Source of the DNA: CAYZMH01 sp964479445
GTDB lineage: Bacteria; Bacteroidota; Bacteroidia; Bacteroidales; GCA-2748055
Reading direction: 5' to 3'
Length of the DNA stretch: 34,458 nt
Assembly: GCA_964479445.1 (NCBI GenBank)
Contig: CAYZMH010000023.1
Location: forward strand, 1-34,458
Part shown: piece after piece, positions 16,760 through 24,959 of the stretch
Numbering within the stretch: the first letter of the stretch is position 1
How the letters are laid out: every line of letters starts with the position of its first letter
Program-made: the position numbers and the translations under genes
The notes under the pieces: generated by a model
Told to the model about the DNA's origin: nothing
The model's database searches: none
Seen by the model: only the letters and a program-made list of their open reading frames with translations

Positions 16760-16852
16760 AATCTAATGTGTTTGTTGTCAATCGTTATCCTGTGCGCAGA
16801 GGCATACCGCGCCGGGATTTGAAGCTGCAATCTTACAAAAAATTGCATATTC

Positions 16853-16860
16853 CAAAAATA
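16853..16860 (-). promoter_or_regulatory. Possible -7 element (TATTTTTG) for the carboxyltransferase operon
   Basis: Minus-strand TATTTTTG fits TAnnTTTG. It would yield an approximately 87-base leader before the ATG at 16759. The -33 match is poor. Confidence 0.4.
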
Positions 16861-16947
16861 GCTCCGGTTTGTTTTCTGGTTTCCTACCTCTCTTATTTAT
16901 TGTCTGTCTGATCTTTATAAAATTACGTACTCTTAAACATATTCCGG

Positions 16948-18081
16948 CTATTTGGGAGCCAGTCGAAAAAGGTAGAGCGCCACCCCGGCAAACACGATAT
17001 TGGGCAGCCAGGCAGCCAAAGCTACCGGGAGAAGTCCGCCAATGGCAAACTGGGAGGAGAACTGCATAAAGAGGATGTAGATAAAACTGATAACTACTCC
17101 CAGGGCGATTTGGATCCCGATCCCGCCCCGCACTTTGCGGGAAGAGACGGCTACCCCGATAAAGGTGAGGATTACCGTGGAGAACGGAAAGGCTATCCGT
17201 TTGTGACGCTCGATCTGGTATGCTTTCACCGCTGTCTCACCCTGCATTTTCTGCTGTTGGATAAACTCATCCAGCTCTTTCAGACTCATGGTCTCTACCA
17301 CGTTCAGCCGCCTGGAGAAATCCTCCGGGTGCATGTTGATCGTGGTATCCAGCGAACGCCCTGTTTTGATCTCCTCCTCCAGGCCATCGATCTCCCGGAT
17401 ATAATAGCGCCTCAGCTTCCACTTATCGGTGGCGGTGTCCCAACGGATCTGGTCCGCCATCAGCTTGGACACAAGGTGCCCATCCTCGAACTTCTCCAGG
17501 GCAAAATTGTACCCCACCTTGGAGACGTTGCTGTAATTCTGCAGGTATACGAATACGCCCGGTTCAATCTGGCGGTGAAAGTTCTTGGTTCTGAAGCGAA
17601 CCGGACGGTTATGGATAAACCGCTCCTCGAAATCAAGCCGTACCTTGTTGCCCTGGGGGATTACCCGGTCGCTTAAAATAAACGCAACAACGGCAATGAT
17701 CACGGAAGAAATAAAGTAGGGCCTGAGCAGTCTCCGAAAACTCATCCCGCTGTTCAGGATGGCAATGATCTCCGTGTTGTAAGCCATCCGCGAGGTGAAG
17801 TAGATCACCGCGATAAAGGTGAAGAGCGAGGAGAACAAAACCCCGAAATAGGGTATGAAATTCATGTAATATTCAAACACAATGGCCCGGAGATTGGCCT
17901 CGTTCTCCATGAAGTCGTCGATCTTCTCCGAAATGTCAAATACCACTGCAATGGTGAGGATCAGGGTAATGGCCAGAATAAACGATCCCAGGAACTTCCT
18001 GATGATGTAAACATCAATGATCTTAAGCCTCAGCAGCTTTATAATCTTGTACTTAAGTCCTTCACCATTTGACGCATCCAT
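16948..18081 (-). CDS. LptF/LptG family LPS export permease
   Basis: A 377-residue inner-membrane protein of the YjgP/YjgQ family, which with LptB drives extraction of LPS toward the outer membrane. It has one hydrophobic segment near residues 30-50 and two more around 75-130 (AVIYFTSRMAYNTEIIAIL lies after the second). A large periplasmic beta-rich region follows, about 145-275, and three C-terminal membrane segments close with LAAWLPNIVFAGVALYLF. The length is normal. The ATG at 18081 lies 43 bases inside the tgt 3' end; a start nearer LRLKIIDVYIIRKFL would resemble related proteins better but lacks an ATG. Co-transcribed with tgt. Whether it is LptF or LptG I cannot say surely. Confidence 0.9.
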   Translation of the reverse strand: MDASNGEGLKYKIIKLLRLKIIDVYIIRKFLGSFILAITLILTIAVVFDISEKIDDFMENEANLRAIVFEYYMNFIPYFGVLFSSLFTFIAVIYFTSRMAYNTEIIAILNSGMSFRRLLRPYFISSVIIAVVAFILSDRVIPQGNKVRLDFEERFIHNRPVRFRTKNFHRQIEPGVFVYLQNYSNVSKVGYNFALEKFEDGHLVSKLMADQIRWDTATDKWKLRRYYIREIDGLEEEIKTGRSLDTTINMHPEDFSRRLNVVETMSLKELDEFIQQQKMQGETAVKAYQIERHKRIAFPFSTVILTFIGVAVSSRKVRGGIGIQIALGVVISFIYILFMQFSSQFAIGGLLPVALAAWLPNIVFAGVALYLFRLAPK

Positions 18082-19169
18082 GGACTGAACTCTCCTTCTT
18101 TTATTTTCTCATATGCGGTTCGGACCAGCCAGCGGTAAAAAGCCAGGTTATGGATACTGGCAATCTGTAATCCCAGCAGTTCGCCGGCCATAATTAAATG
18201 ACGAAGATACGCACGTGAATATTGTTCGTCGATCCGGGAAGCACCCCCCTCCTCCAGGGGGGAAAAGTCGTCCTGCCATTTCCGGTTCTTAATGTTGATA
18301 ATACCTTGGCGGGTAAAGAGCATCCCGTTCCGCCCGTTCCGCGTAGGCATCACACAATCAAACATATCGACGCCCCGTGCTATGGCCTGCAGGATATTCA
18401 CCGGGGTTCCTACCCCCATCAGGTACCGGGGTTTGTCGGCCGGCAGGATCGCATTCACCTCCTCCACCATGGTGTACATCTCCTCTTCGGGCTCTCCCAC
18501 CGACAGCCCGCCGATGGCATTGCCCGGCGCCCCGGCAGCCGCCACCTGCTCGGCGGAAGCCCGGCGCAAATCGCTGAAAACCCCGCCCTGGACAATGGGG
18601 AAAAACGCCTGTTGGTGTCCGTACAACGGCTCGCTTTCGCGGAAATGCAACCATCCCCGCTCCAGCCAGTGATGGGTGAGCTCCATCGACTCCTTCGTGT
18701 AGGCATAGGTGCTCGGGTAGGGCGGACACTCATCAAATGCCATCATGATATCCGATCCGATCACCCGCTGGATCTCCACCACCCGCTCCGGGGTGAAAAG
18801 GTGTTTCGATCCGTCAATATGGGAACGGAAATGGGCCCCTTCCCTGGTGAGCTTCCGGTTTGCCGCCAGGGAGAAAACCTGGTACCCCCCGCTGTCGGTC
18901 AGGATGGAACGGTCCCAGTTCATAAACGCATGCAGTCCGCCTGCTTTCCTGATCACCTCCAGTCCGGGCCTCAGATACAAATGGTATGTATTGCCCAGGA
19001 TCACCGGGGCATTCACATCCTCCCGCAGTTCATGCTGATGCACTCCCTTCACACTGCCCGCCGTACCTACCGGCATAAATACCGGGGTAGGGATCACCGA
19101 GTGAGGGGTCCGGATCTCTCCTGCCCGAGCGCCGCTCTCCTTATCAGCCTTGACTAGGTGAAACTCCAT
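18039..19169 (-). CDS. tgt: Queuine tRNA-ribosyltransferase (tRNA-guanine transglycosylase)
   Basis: A 376-residue TIM-barrel enzyme that swaps guanine-34 of GU(N) tRNAs for the queuosine precursor preQ1. The general-acid loop is ILTDSGGYQVFSLA and the recognition loop is GGLSVGEPEEEM. The nucleophile motif is VDMFDCVMPTRNGRNG. The zinc-binding CxCxxC...H found in most bacterial Tgt is missing: the matching stretch reads PLEEGGASRIDEQYSRAYLRHL. This I believe is a Bacteroidota trait. I start at the ATG giving MEFHLVKADKESGARAGEIRT; an in-frame ATG at 19268 would run over the likely promoter. The 3' end overlaps the permease gene by 43 bases. Confidence 0.95.
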   Translation of the reverse strand: MEFHLVKADKESGARAGEIRTPHSVIPTPVFMPVGTAGSVKGVHQHELREDVNAPVILGNTYHLYLRPGLEVIRKAGGLHAFMNWDRSILTDSGGYQVFSLAANRKLTREGAHFRSHIDGSKHLFTPERVVEIQRVIGSDIMMAFDECPPYPSTYAYTKESMELTHHWLERGWLHFRESEPLYGHQQAFFPIVQGGVFSDLRRASAEQVAAAGAPGNAIGGLSVGEPEEEMYTMVEEVNAILPADKPRYLMGVGTPVNILQAIARGVDMFDCVMPTRNGRNGMLFTRQGIINIKNRKWQDDFSPLEEGGASRIDEQYSRAYLRHLIMAGELLGLQIASIHNLAFYRWLVRTAYEKIKEGEFSPWMRQMVKDLSTRL

Positions 19170-19189
19170 CCTGTACGTTTTAAGTGGGG

Positions 19190-19197
19190 CAAAGATA
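19190..19197 (-). promoter_or_regulatory. Likely -7 element (TATCTTTG) for tgt
   Basis: Minus-strand TATCTTTG is a good match to TAnnTTTG and lies 20 bases before the chosen ATG at 19169, giving a leader of about 14 bases. Its position supports the short form of Tgt. The -33 region is only AT-rich. Confidence 0.5.
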
Positions 19198-19286
19198 CAT
19201 AATTGTTGATAAAAAGATGAACGCATGTCTTCCCGGTTGTTGTGGATTCTTAGAATCTTTCCTAACATTGCGCATCAATCGTTACC

Positions 19287-20429
19287 ATGTTTTTCCACGA
19301 ACTCATACGTACCACCACGCCCTTTATCTGGACAATCGCCGGCATATTCACCCTGTCGCTGATCATCCAGCTCTTCTATTACCTGGTCACCTACGGCCGC
19401 ATCCTTCGCCACAAACTCCCGCAGCCGGAACCCGGGGATATCCCGGTATCGGTCATCATCTGCGCCCGCAACGAAGCCGAAAACCTCGCTCAAAACCTGC
19501 CGTTTATCCTGGAACAGGACTACCCCGATTATGAAGTGATTGTGGTTAATGACTGCTCCACCGACCACTCCGAGGATCTCCTCATAGAGATGAAGTCGCG
19601 GTACCCCCACCTCCGCTATACCTCCATTCCCCTGGACCGCAAATTCACCCATGGCAAGAAACTGGCTGTAACCATTGGTATAAAGGCTGCCCGGAACGAA
19701 CACCTTCTCTTTACCGACGCCGACTGCTACCCGGTTTCGGCCAGCTGGATCCGCTACATGATCACCCCCTTCAATGAACAAATCCGGCTGGTACTCGGGG
19801 TGGGGAAATATAAGAAGCGGCGCGGACTACTGAATATACTGGTTCGCTATGAAACCATTATCACCGCGATGCAGTACCTGGGTGCGGCCCTGGGCAGAAG
19901 AGCCTATATGGGTGTGGGAAGGAACCTGGCCTATACCAAATCCCTTTTTTATGATACCAACGGATTCACTTCCCACCTGAAGGTGCGCTCGGGCGACGAT
20001 GACCTGTTTGTCAACGAAGCGGCGAAACGAAACAACACGGCGGTACAGTTCCACCCCGAAAGCCTTACCATATCAGAACCACCTGCCCGGTTCGGTACCT
20101 GGATCAAACAGAAAAGACGCCACATCACCACCGGGAAGTACTACCGGGCCGGATCACGCTGGCGGCTCGGCACCGAACTTATCTCCCGCATCTTTTTTTA
20201 TGGCACATTCATTGCATTACTATGGGTGGACCCATGGTGGTATGTCGCAGTGGCAGCGGGATTGGTTCAATCCATCCTGAAGATGGCCGTTCTGAAAGCA
20301 GTGATGGTGCGTTTGAATGAGAAGGATTTATTGTTACCTTCGTTTCTACTTGAACCACTGATGCCGTTGATCCTGGGAGCGATCAGGATTATGAACTTAA
20401 AGAGTCGCGGAGAACCTAAATGGAGTTGA
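19287..20429 (+). CDS. Membrane-bound GT2 glycosyltransferase
   Basis: A 380-residue protein with a membrane helix near residues 13-36 (IWTIAGIFTLSLIIQLFYYL), a GT-A catalytic domain and a hydrophobic C-terminus at about 295-360. The catalytic domain has VSVIICARNEAENLAQNL, VIVVNDCSTDHSEDL, the metal site LLFTDADCYPVS and the later RSGDDDLFVNEAA, with a Q/RxxRW-like KQKRRHITTGKYY. This is the layout of processive or membrane-anchored family 2 enzymes that build polysaccharide or glycolipid; the product is unknown. It overlaps the sigma-factor gene by 10 bases, so the two are tightly coupled. It is divergent from tgt. Confidence 0.88.
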   Translation: MFFHELIRTTTPFIWTIAGIFTLSLIIQLFYYLVTYGRILRHKLPQPEPGDIPVSVIICARNEAENLAQNLPFILEQDYPDYEVIVVNDCSTDHSEDLLIEMKSRYPHLRYTSIPLDRKFTHGKKLAVTIGIKAARNEHLLFTDADCYPVSASWIRYMITPFNEQIRLVLGVGKYKKRRGLLNILVRYETIITAMQYLGAALGRRAYMGVGRNLAYTKSLFYDTNGFTSHLKVRSGDDDLFVNEAAKRNNTAVQFHPESLTISEPPARFGTWIKQKRRHITTGKYYRAGSRWRLGTELISRIFFYGTFIALLWVDPWWYVAVAAGLVQSILKMAVLKAVMVRLNEKDLLLPSFLLEPLMPLILGAIRIMNLKSRGEPKWS

Positions 20430-21025
20430 ATTCAAATCTGTCTGAAAAGGCACAACAGGATATAGAGCTTGTATACAAAGCAAGACACGGGGATCAACTT
20501 GCATATGCCCAGCTGATGGGTAAATACAGGGATTCCATCTATTATATGCTGCTGAAAATGGTCAATAACCCGGTGGACGCCGAGGACCTGACCATCGAAG
20601 CCTTTGGAAAGGCATTTAAGAACATCGACCAGTACACCCCCAATTATGCCTTCAGTACCTGGCTCTTTAAAATAGCCACCAATAATTGCATCGATTATAT
20701 CCGCAAAAAACGGGGCAGCACCGTCTCCCTCGACCAGTCGGTGGACGGTGAAGAGAACCTGAGTCCCTCCTCGCTGATCCAGTCAGACTCCCCCGATCCC
20801 GAGGCCAACCTGATCAACCAGCAGAAGATCAAACTGATGCGTGAAGTGGTCACCAAACTCAAACCCCGCTACCGCCACCTGGTGGAGCTGCGTTATTTCA
20901 GGGAATACTCCTACGAGGAGATATCCGATGAGCTGGATCTGCCCATCGGAACGGTAAAAGCCCAGCTCTTCCGCGCACGCGAACTCCTGCTCAATATCAT
21001 GAACCGCTCCGGGGAAAACATGTAA
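20420..21025 (+). CDS. RNA polymerase sigma factor, ECF type
   Basis: A 201-residue sigma-70 family protein with only regions 2 and 4. Region 2 (about 25-95) has YAQLMGKYRDSIYYMLLKMV, DAEDLTIEAFGKAFKNID and FSTWLFKIATNNCIDYIRKK. Region 4 (about 138-192) has LVELRYFREYSYEEISDELD and the recognition helix IGTVKAQLFRARELLL. An acidic serine-rich link joins them. No anti-sigma gene sits nearby; the next gene is rsmG six bases on. It starts inside the glycosyltransferase gene. Its regulon and signal are unknown. The arrangement might mean regulation by expression level rather than by a membrane anti-sigma. Confidence 0.93.
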   Translation: MELNSNLSEKAQQDIELVYKARHGDQLAYAQLMGKYRDSIYYMLLKMVNNPVDAEDLTIEAFGKAFKNIDQYTPNYAFSTWLFKIATNNCIDYIRKKRGSTVSLDQSVDGEENLSPSSLIQSDSPDPEANLINQQKIKLMREVVTKLKPRYRHLVELRYFREYSYEEISDELDLPIGTVKAQLFRARELLLNIMNRSGENM

Positions 21026-21031
21026 TCAACC

Positions 21032-21670
21032 ATGGAACTTATCCGCTCTTACTTTCCTGAACTTACCCCCGGTCAGCTCGGGCAGCTGGAAAAGCTCGGG
21101 AAGGGACTGGCCGGCTGGAATGAAAAGATCAACCTGGTATCCCGCAAAGAGACCTCCATGCTGGAGGAGCGGCACCTGCTCCACTCCATGGCCATCGCAC
21201 GCTTTATCACGTTTCCGCCGGGCGCCGGAATAGTTGATGTGGGGACGGGAGGCGGCCTGCCGGGTTTGCCGCTGGCTATCCTCTTCCCCGAATGCCGGTT
21301 CACCCTGGTGGACTCCATCGGGAAAAAGATCAGGGTGGTCTCCGACCTGGTGCGGCAAACCGGACTCACCAATGTAACCCCCCTGCAGGAGCGGGCCGAA
21401 AAGATGAAAGATTCCTATGATTTCGTGGTCAGCCGCGCCGTGACCGCTTTCCCGATATTTTATGAATGGACCGCCAACCTGCTGAAACCTGCCGGTCCCT
21501 CCCCCAAACCACCCGGGGGAATTATCTACCTCAAAGGGGGCGAACTGGGCGAAGAACTTGCCGGCTTCCGGGGGCGGGTCCGGATCGAACCCATCAGGCA
21601 GTGGTTCTCCGAACCCTTCTTTGAGACCAAATACGTGGTTTACCTGCCAACCGGGGAAACCGGTACCTGA
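21032..21670 (+). CDS. rsmG: 16S rRNA (guanine-527-N7)-methyltransferase
   Basis: A 212-residue Rossmann methyltransferase that modifies G527 in the 16S rRNA 530 loop using SAM. The visible family signs are LAGWNEKINLVSRKET, ERHLLHSMAI, the SAM motif GIVDVGTGGGLPGLPLAILFP, FTLVDSIGKKIRV, and DFVVSRAVTAF. Length is usual. It follows the sigma gene by six bases, and is probably the last gene of the GT2, sigma, rsmG unit. I see no strong terminator after it. Confidence 0.95.
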   Translation: MELIRSYFPELTPGQLGQLEKLGKGLAGWNEKINLVSRKETSMLEERHLLHSMAIARFITFPPGAGIVDVGTGGGLPGLPLAILFPECRFTLVDSIGKKIRVVSDLVRQTGLTNVTPLQERAEKMKDSYDFVVSRAVTAFPIFYEWTANLLKPAGPSPKPPGGIIYLKGGELGEELAGFRGRVRIEPIRQWFSEPFFETKYVVYLPTGETGT

Positions 21671-21734
21671 ACGGTCCTTTTTCACAGCCATCCCCGCGTT
21701 CCGTTTAAAAAAAACAAAATGCAACAGCTTTTCT

Positions 21735-21764
21735 TTTGCATATTGAACAAAAACACTAATTTTG
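21735..21764 (+). promoter_or_regulatory. Bacteroidota-type promoter for rpmH
   Basis: TTTG at 21735-21738 and TAATTTTG at 21757-21764 are 18 bases apart, a close match to the phylum consensus. The start of transcription would be near 21771, giving a leader of about 120 bases before rpmH. An inverted repeat ATGCAA/TTGCAT (21719-21724, 21736-21741) overlaps the -33 element. Confidence 0.7.
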
Positions 21765-21891
21765 CATCCCCGAAGCGGACAAATGGAAATCATTGAACAA
21801 TAATTGATAAGTGAACAGGCGTCCGGTCCGATTACGCACAGAAGAAGAGATCACGCAGGTTCGGTAAGTATCAGAATTAAACCATACAGCG

Positions 21892-22050
21892 ATGAAACGA
21901 ACATTTCAACCATCGAAGCGCAAGCGCCGGAATAAGCACGGTTTCAGAGAGCGGATGAACCATGTATCCGGTCGCAAAGTACTGAATGCACGCAGGAAAA
22001 AGGGAAGAAAGAAACTCTCCGTTTCCAGCGAAAAAAAGTATAAAGCCTGA
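21892..22050 (+). CDS. rpmH: 50S ribosomal protein L34
   Basis: A 52-residue, strongly basic protein. It begins MKRTFQPSKRKRRNKHGFRE, continues RMNHVSGRKVLNARRKKGRK, and so matches L34 almost throughout, with a short C-terminal extension (KLSVSSEKKYKA) usual for this phylum. It binds 23S rRNA in the large subunit. It stands alone, with its own promoter and a terminator just after it. dnaA and rnpA, neighbours of rpmH in many bacteria, are not beside it here. Confidence 0.96.
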   Translation: MKRTFQPSKRKRRNKHGFRERMNHVSGRKVLNARRKKGRKKLSVSSEKKYKA

Positions 22051-22078
22051 TCAGACAGGCACAGCGATACTGAACCGG

Positions 22079-22111
22079 CCGTCTCAAGCCCCCGTTTGAG
22101 GCGGTCTTTTT
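22079..22111 (+). terminator. Rho-independent terminator after rpmH
   Basis: A nine-base stem (22079-22087 with 22096-22104, one G-U pair) with an eight-base C-rich loop is followed by TCTTTTT. It begins about 29 bases after the rpmH stop. Confidence 0.85.
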
Positions 22112-22214
22112 ATGTTCAACCCATCCAGCCCGGTATTCTCAAACCATCCATTGCCAAATGAACGTCACCGGGATTGAAAAACCCCGTTTTCACAGCTAAA
22201 TTTCACCGCGGCGG

Positions 22215-22244
22215 TTGAACCCATGCAATTGATCATTATATTTG
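22215..22244 (+). promoter_or_regulatory. Bacteroidota-type promoter for the PASTA gene
   Basis: TTG at 22215-22217 and TATATTTG at 22237-22244 are 19 bases apart. The start of transcription would be near 22251, some 15 bases before the ATG at 22266. It argues against an upstream TTG start at 22242. Confidence 0.65.
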
Positions 22245-22265
22245 TTTCCACACAACTCGATACGC

Positions 22266-23108
22266 ATGGACTTTCTACGATTCCTGCTTACTAAAAAGTT
22301 TCTACGCCACCTGCTCCTGGCGGTCCTGATCAGTTTGATCCTGCTCCTGGGCACCCTTGTCTGGCTGAAAATATACACCCACCACGGCCAGGCGATCTCT
22401 GTGCCCAACCTGCGCGGACTCACCCTGGACGAGGTGGAAGAGGTGATCGGGGCCCAGCGCCTCCGCTTCGAGGTGGTCGACTCGGTATATTCCGACAAGG
22501 TGCCCAGGGGAACCGTTGTCAAACAACACCCTGAACCTAACTCCAAAGTGAAAGTGCGCAGGAATATCTTCCTCACCACTAACGCGGTCACCTCCGAACA
22601 GGTCACTATGCCGCAGCTGCTCGATCTCTCCATCCGCCAGGCCACGCTTGCCCTGGAGAATGCCGGACTCATCCTGGGAGAGATCACCTACAGGCCCGAC
22701 TATGCCGTGAACAGCGTACTACAACAAAATTACCAGGATACCGTTATAGATGCAGGAACCCTTATCAACAAGGAGTCCCGGATTGACCTGGTGCTGGGCA
22801 TGGGCCTCAGCGACGAGGTCACCCGGGTGCCCGATGTGACCGGACTGAACCTGGAGGAGGCGAAAAAGAAGATCGCCCGGCAGTTCCTTAACCTGGGCGC
22901 CGTTACCTGGGATGAAACCGTGGTCTCTGAAGAAGATACGGCCGAGGCGCAGGTGTGGCGACAATACCCGGAGTCGGAAGGCGGAAACCGGATCAACAAG
23001 GGGATGGAAATGGATATCTGGCTTACCAGGGACTCGACCCTGCTGCCGGTGCCCGACTCCCTGCTCCTTGTTCCAAACGCAGAAACGGAAGATGAAGTTA
23101 GTTTTTAA
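22266..23108 (+). CDS. Membrane-anchored protein with three PASTA domains
   Basis: A 280-residue protein with a single N-terminal membrane helix (residues about 13-37, HLLLAVLISLILLLGTLVWL) and then three PASTA repeats outside the cytoplasm: roughly 43-110 (SVPNLRGLTLDEVEEVIGAQ), 113-185 (TMPQLLDLSIRQATLALENA) and 188-262 (RVPDVTGLNLEEAKKKIARQ). PASTA domains bind peptidoglycan fragments or beta-lactams in penicillin-binding proteins and serine/threonine kinases. Here there is no kinase or transpeptidase domain, so the protein is a stand-alone binder. Its 3' end overlaps the T9SS cargo gene by 17 bases. The nearby ddl suggests a wall role, by context only. Confidence 0.92.
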   Translation: MDFLRFLLTKKFLRHLLLAVLISLILLLGTLVWLKIYTHHGQAISVPNLRGLTLDEVEEVIGAQRLRFEVVDSVYSDKVPRGTVVKQHPEPNSKVKVRRNIFLTTNAVTSEQVTMPQLLDLSIRQATLALENAGLILGEITYRPDYAVNSVLQQNYQDTVIDAGTLINKESRIDLVLGMGLSDEVTRVPDVTGLNLEEAKKKIARQFLNLGAVTWDETVVSEEDTAEAQVWRQYPESEGGNRINKGMEMDIWLTRDSTLLPVPDSLLLVPNAETEDEVSF

Positions 23109-24957
23109 GATATTCCCTGCATGTACCCTGTTACTTATCACCCTGGCCTCCCCGGGCCAGGAACTGATCCTCCCGCTGGGTTCCAATCCGGCACTGACCA
23201 ACGCCGCTCAACAGTCCGTTCCGGCTACCAAATCGCTCTCGAACCAGCCGCTGGAATTGCCCTTCTTCGACGACTTCTCCTCGGTACAGAACTGGCCCGA
23301 CACCGCGCGATGGACTGACCGACAGGCCTATATCAACACAACCTACCCGGTGGAGCCGGTGTCGCTGGGCGTGGCCACACTCGATGCCATTGATGAAACC
23401 GGCGCCCTCCACCCCAACGCAACAATCTCCCCCAACACTTTTGTCGCCGACTCCCTCACCTCGAAACCCATCAACCTGGATCTCCTGCCGTCCGACAGCA
23501 TCTACCTCAGCTTTTTTTTCCAGGCGGGCGGACTCGGACTGGAACCGCAGGAATCCGACTCGCTGTGCGTGGATCTTTACGATCCCGGTACGCAAACCTG
23601 GAACAAGGTATGGGGAACCCCCGGTGACACCCTGGCCCCCTTCCGCCAGGTGATGATCCCCGTCACCGAACCCCGCTACCTGGAAAACGGCTTCCGCTTC
23701 CGCTTCCGCAATATCGCCAGCCTGCCGGCAAACTCCGACTACGAAGATAAACGCGGTAACGTGGACCACTGGCACGTGGACTATGTCCGCCTCGACAAAA
23801 ACCGGTCGGTCGGCGACACCCTGGCACGCGATGTAGCCATCAGCAAGCCCCTCTCCTCCATGCTGGAAAATATGGAAGCCCTGCCCTGGGATCATTTCCA
23901 GGAGGCCTACAACACCCTCTTTCAGCCCTTTGCCACCATCACCTACCACAATAACGACAGCGCCATCCGCAACATCACCCGCTACCTGGAGATCACCGAT
24001 CTTACCGACGGGAACTTCTACGAACCGGGAAGTCCGTCTGCCCAGGACATCCTGCCGGGCAGCACCGTCTCCTACGACATCAACCACAACTACCCCTTCG
24101 ATTTCGACCGGGGCGACACGGCCCACTTCCTTATGAAAGCCTACCTCCGCACCGACGCCTTCGACTATAAGAACAACGATACCGTGGAGCGGGTGCAGCG
24201 CTTCCGCGACTATTTTGCCTACGACGACGGTTCGGCCGAGCGGGCCTACGGGTTACGGGGTCAGGGTACCCGGAACAGCTTCATGGCGGTGCGTTTTAAC
24301 AGTTTTATCACAGACGAGCTGGGGGGAGTGAAGATCTATTTCACCCAACTGCTCGACTCCATCAATACCGGGTACTATTTCAAGTTTATGGTCTGGGACG
24401 ATGCAGGAGGGGTTCCCGGAACGGTCCTCTATGAAGGGGAAGATGAGTACCAGGTGATGTACGCCGACAGCCTCAACCGGTTCTCGCATATCGAGTTCAA
24501 CCATCCGGTGACGGTGGACGGACCCTTTTACGTGGGGATCATGCAATTTAACCAGTATATGCTGAACGTCGGACTGGATATGAATAATCCCGCCTCCGGC
24601 CGCATCTTCTACAACCTGGGAAACGAATGGAGAAGCTCCGGGTCCCCGGGAAGCCTGATGATCAGACCTTTTATCAAACGATCCTACTCCGGTGTGGACC
24701 ACCCGCAGGCAGCGGACAACTCCGTCACCTGCTATCCCAACCCGGCCGGGGATCACATCCGGATCCGCCTGGAAAATGAAAGCAGCCACGCCCCGCTGAT
24801 GGTTACCCTTACCGACCTGGCGGGACGTACCGTGCTCTCGCGGGGGATACCGGAACGGACCGTTCCGCTTACAGGCATCCCGCCGGGTATCTATTTTCTG
24901 ACCGTGCAACAGGGGCCCGACCGGTACCCGGCGCAAAAAATTGTCATTTCCCGGTAA
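23092..24957 (+). CDS. Secreted protein with type IX secretion sorting domain
   Basis: A 621-residue protein with a signal peptide (MKLVFKIFPACTLLLITLAS, then PGQE). The large central part is rich in aromatic, Asp and Asn residues, without an enzyme motif I recognise; LPFFDDFSS, FRFRNIA and WHVDYVRLD look like jelly-roll beta sandwich segments. The last ~80 residues are a T9SS type A sorting domain: CYPNPAGDHIRIRL, VTLTDLAGRTVLS, and the closing GIPPGIYFLTVQ with QKIVISR. It is therefore expected to cross the outer membrane by T9SS and be attached or released at the cell surface. I use the ATG at 23092; the frame is open further upstream, but that part is out-of-frame PASTA sequence. Followed by rluD after two bases. 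Confidence 0.9.
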   Translation: MKLVFKIFPACTLLLITLASPGQELILPLGSNPALTNAAQQSVPATKSLSNQPLELPFFDDFSSVQNWPDTARWTDRQAYINTTYPVEPVSLGVATLDAIDETGALHPNATISPNTFVADSLTSKPINLDLLPSDSIYLSFFFQAGGLGLEPQESDSLCVDLYDPGTQTWNKVWGTPGDTLAPFRQVMIPVTEPRYLENGFRFRFRNIASLPANSDYEDKRGNVDHWHVDYVRLDKNRSVGDTLARDVAISKPLSSMLENMEALPWDHFQEAYNTLFQPFATITYHNNDSAIRNITRYLEITDLTDGNFYEPGSPSAQDILPGSTVSYDINHNYPFDFDRGDTAHFLMKAYLRTDAFDYKNNDTVERVQRFRDYFAYDDGSAERAYGLRGQGTRNSFMAVRFNSFITDELGGVKIYFTQLLDSINTGYYFKFMVWDDAGGVPGTVLYEGEDEYQVMYADSLNRFSHIEFNHPVTVDGPFYVGIMQFNQYMLNVGLDMNNPASGRIFYNLGNEWRSSGSPGSLMIRPFIKRSYSGVDHPQAADNSVTCYPNPAGDHIRIRLENESSHAPLMVTLTDLAGRTVLSRGIPERTVPLTGIPPGIYFLTVQQGPDRYPAQKIVISR

Positions 24958-24959
24958 TC

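Noticed and set aside
18222..19157. 311-codon open frame on the plus strand
   Set aside because: It is antisense to tgt, which is unmistakable, and its translation has a biased His/Pro/Arg make-up typical of shadow frames.
23131..24126. 331-codon open frame on the minus strand
   Set aside because: It lies fully inside the T9SS cargo gene, whose signal peptide and sorting domain are clear. The antisense product has no recognisable motif. High GC at third positions keeps this strand open.
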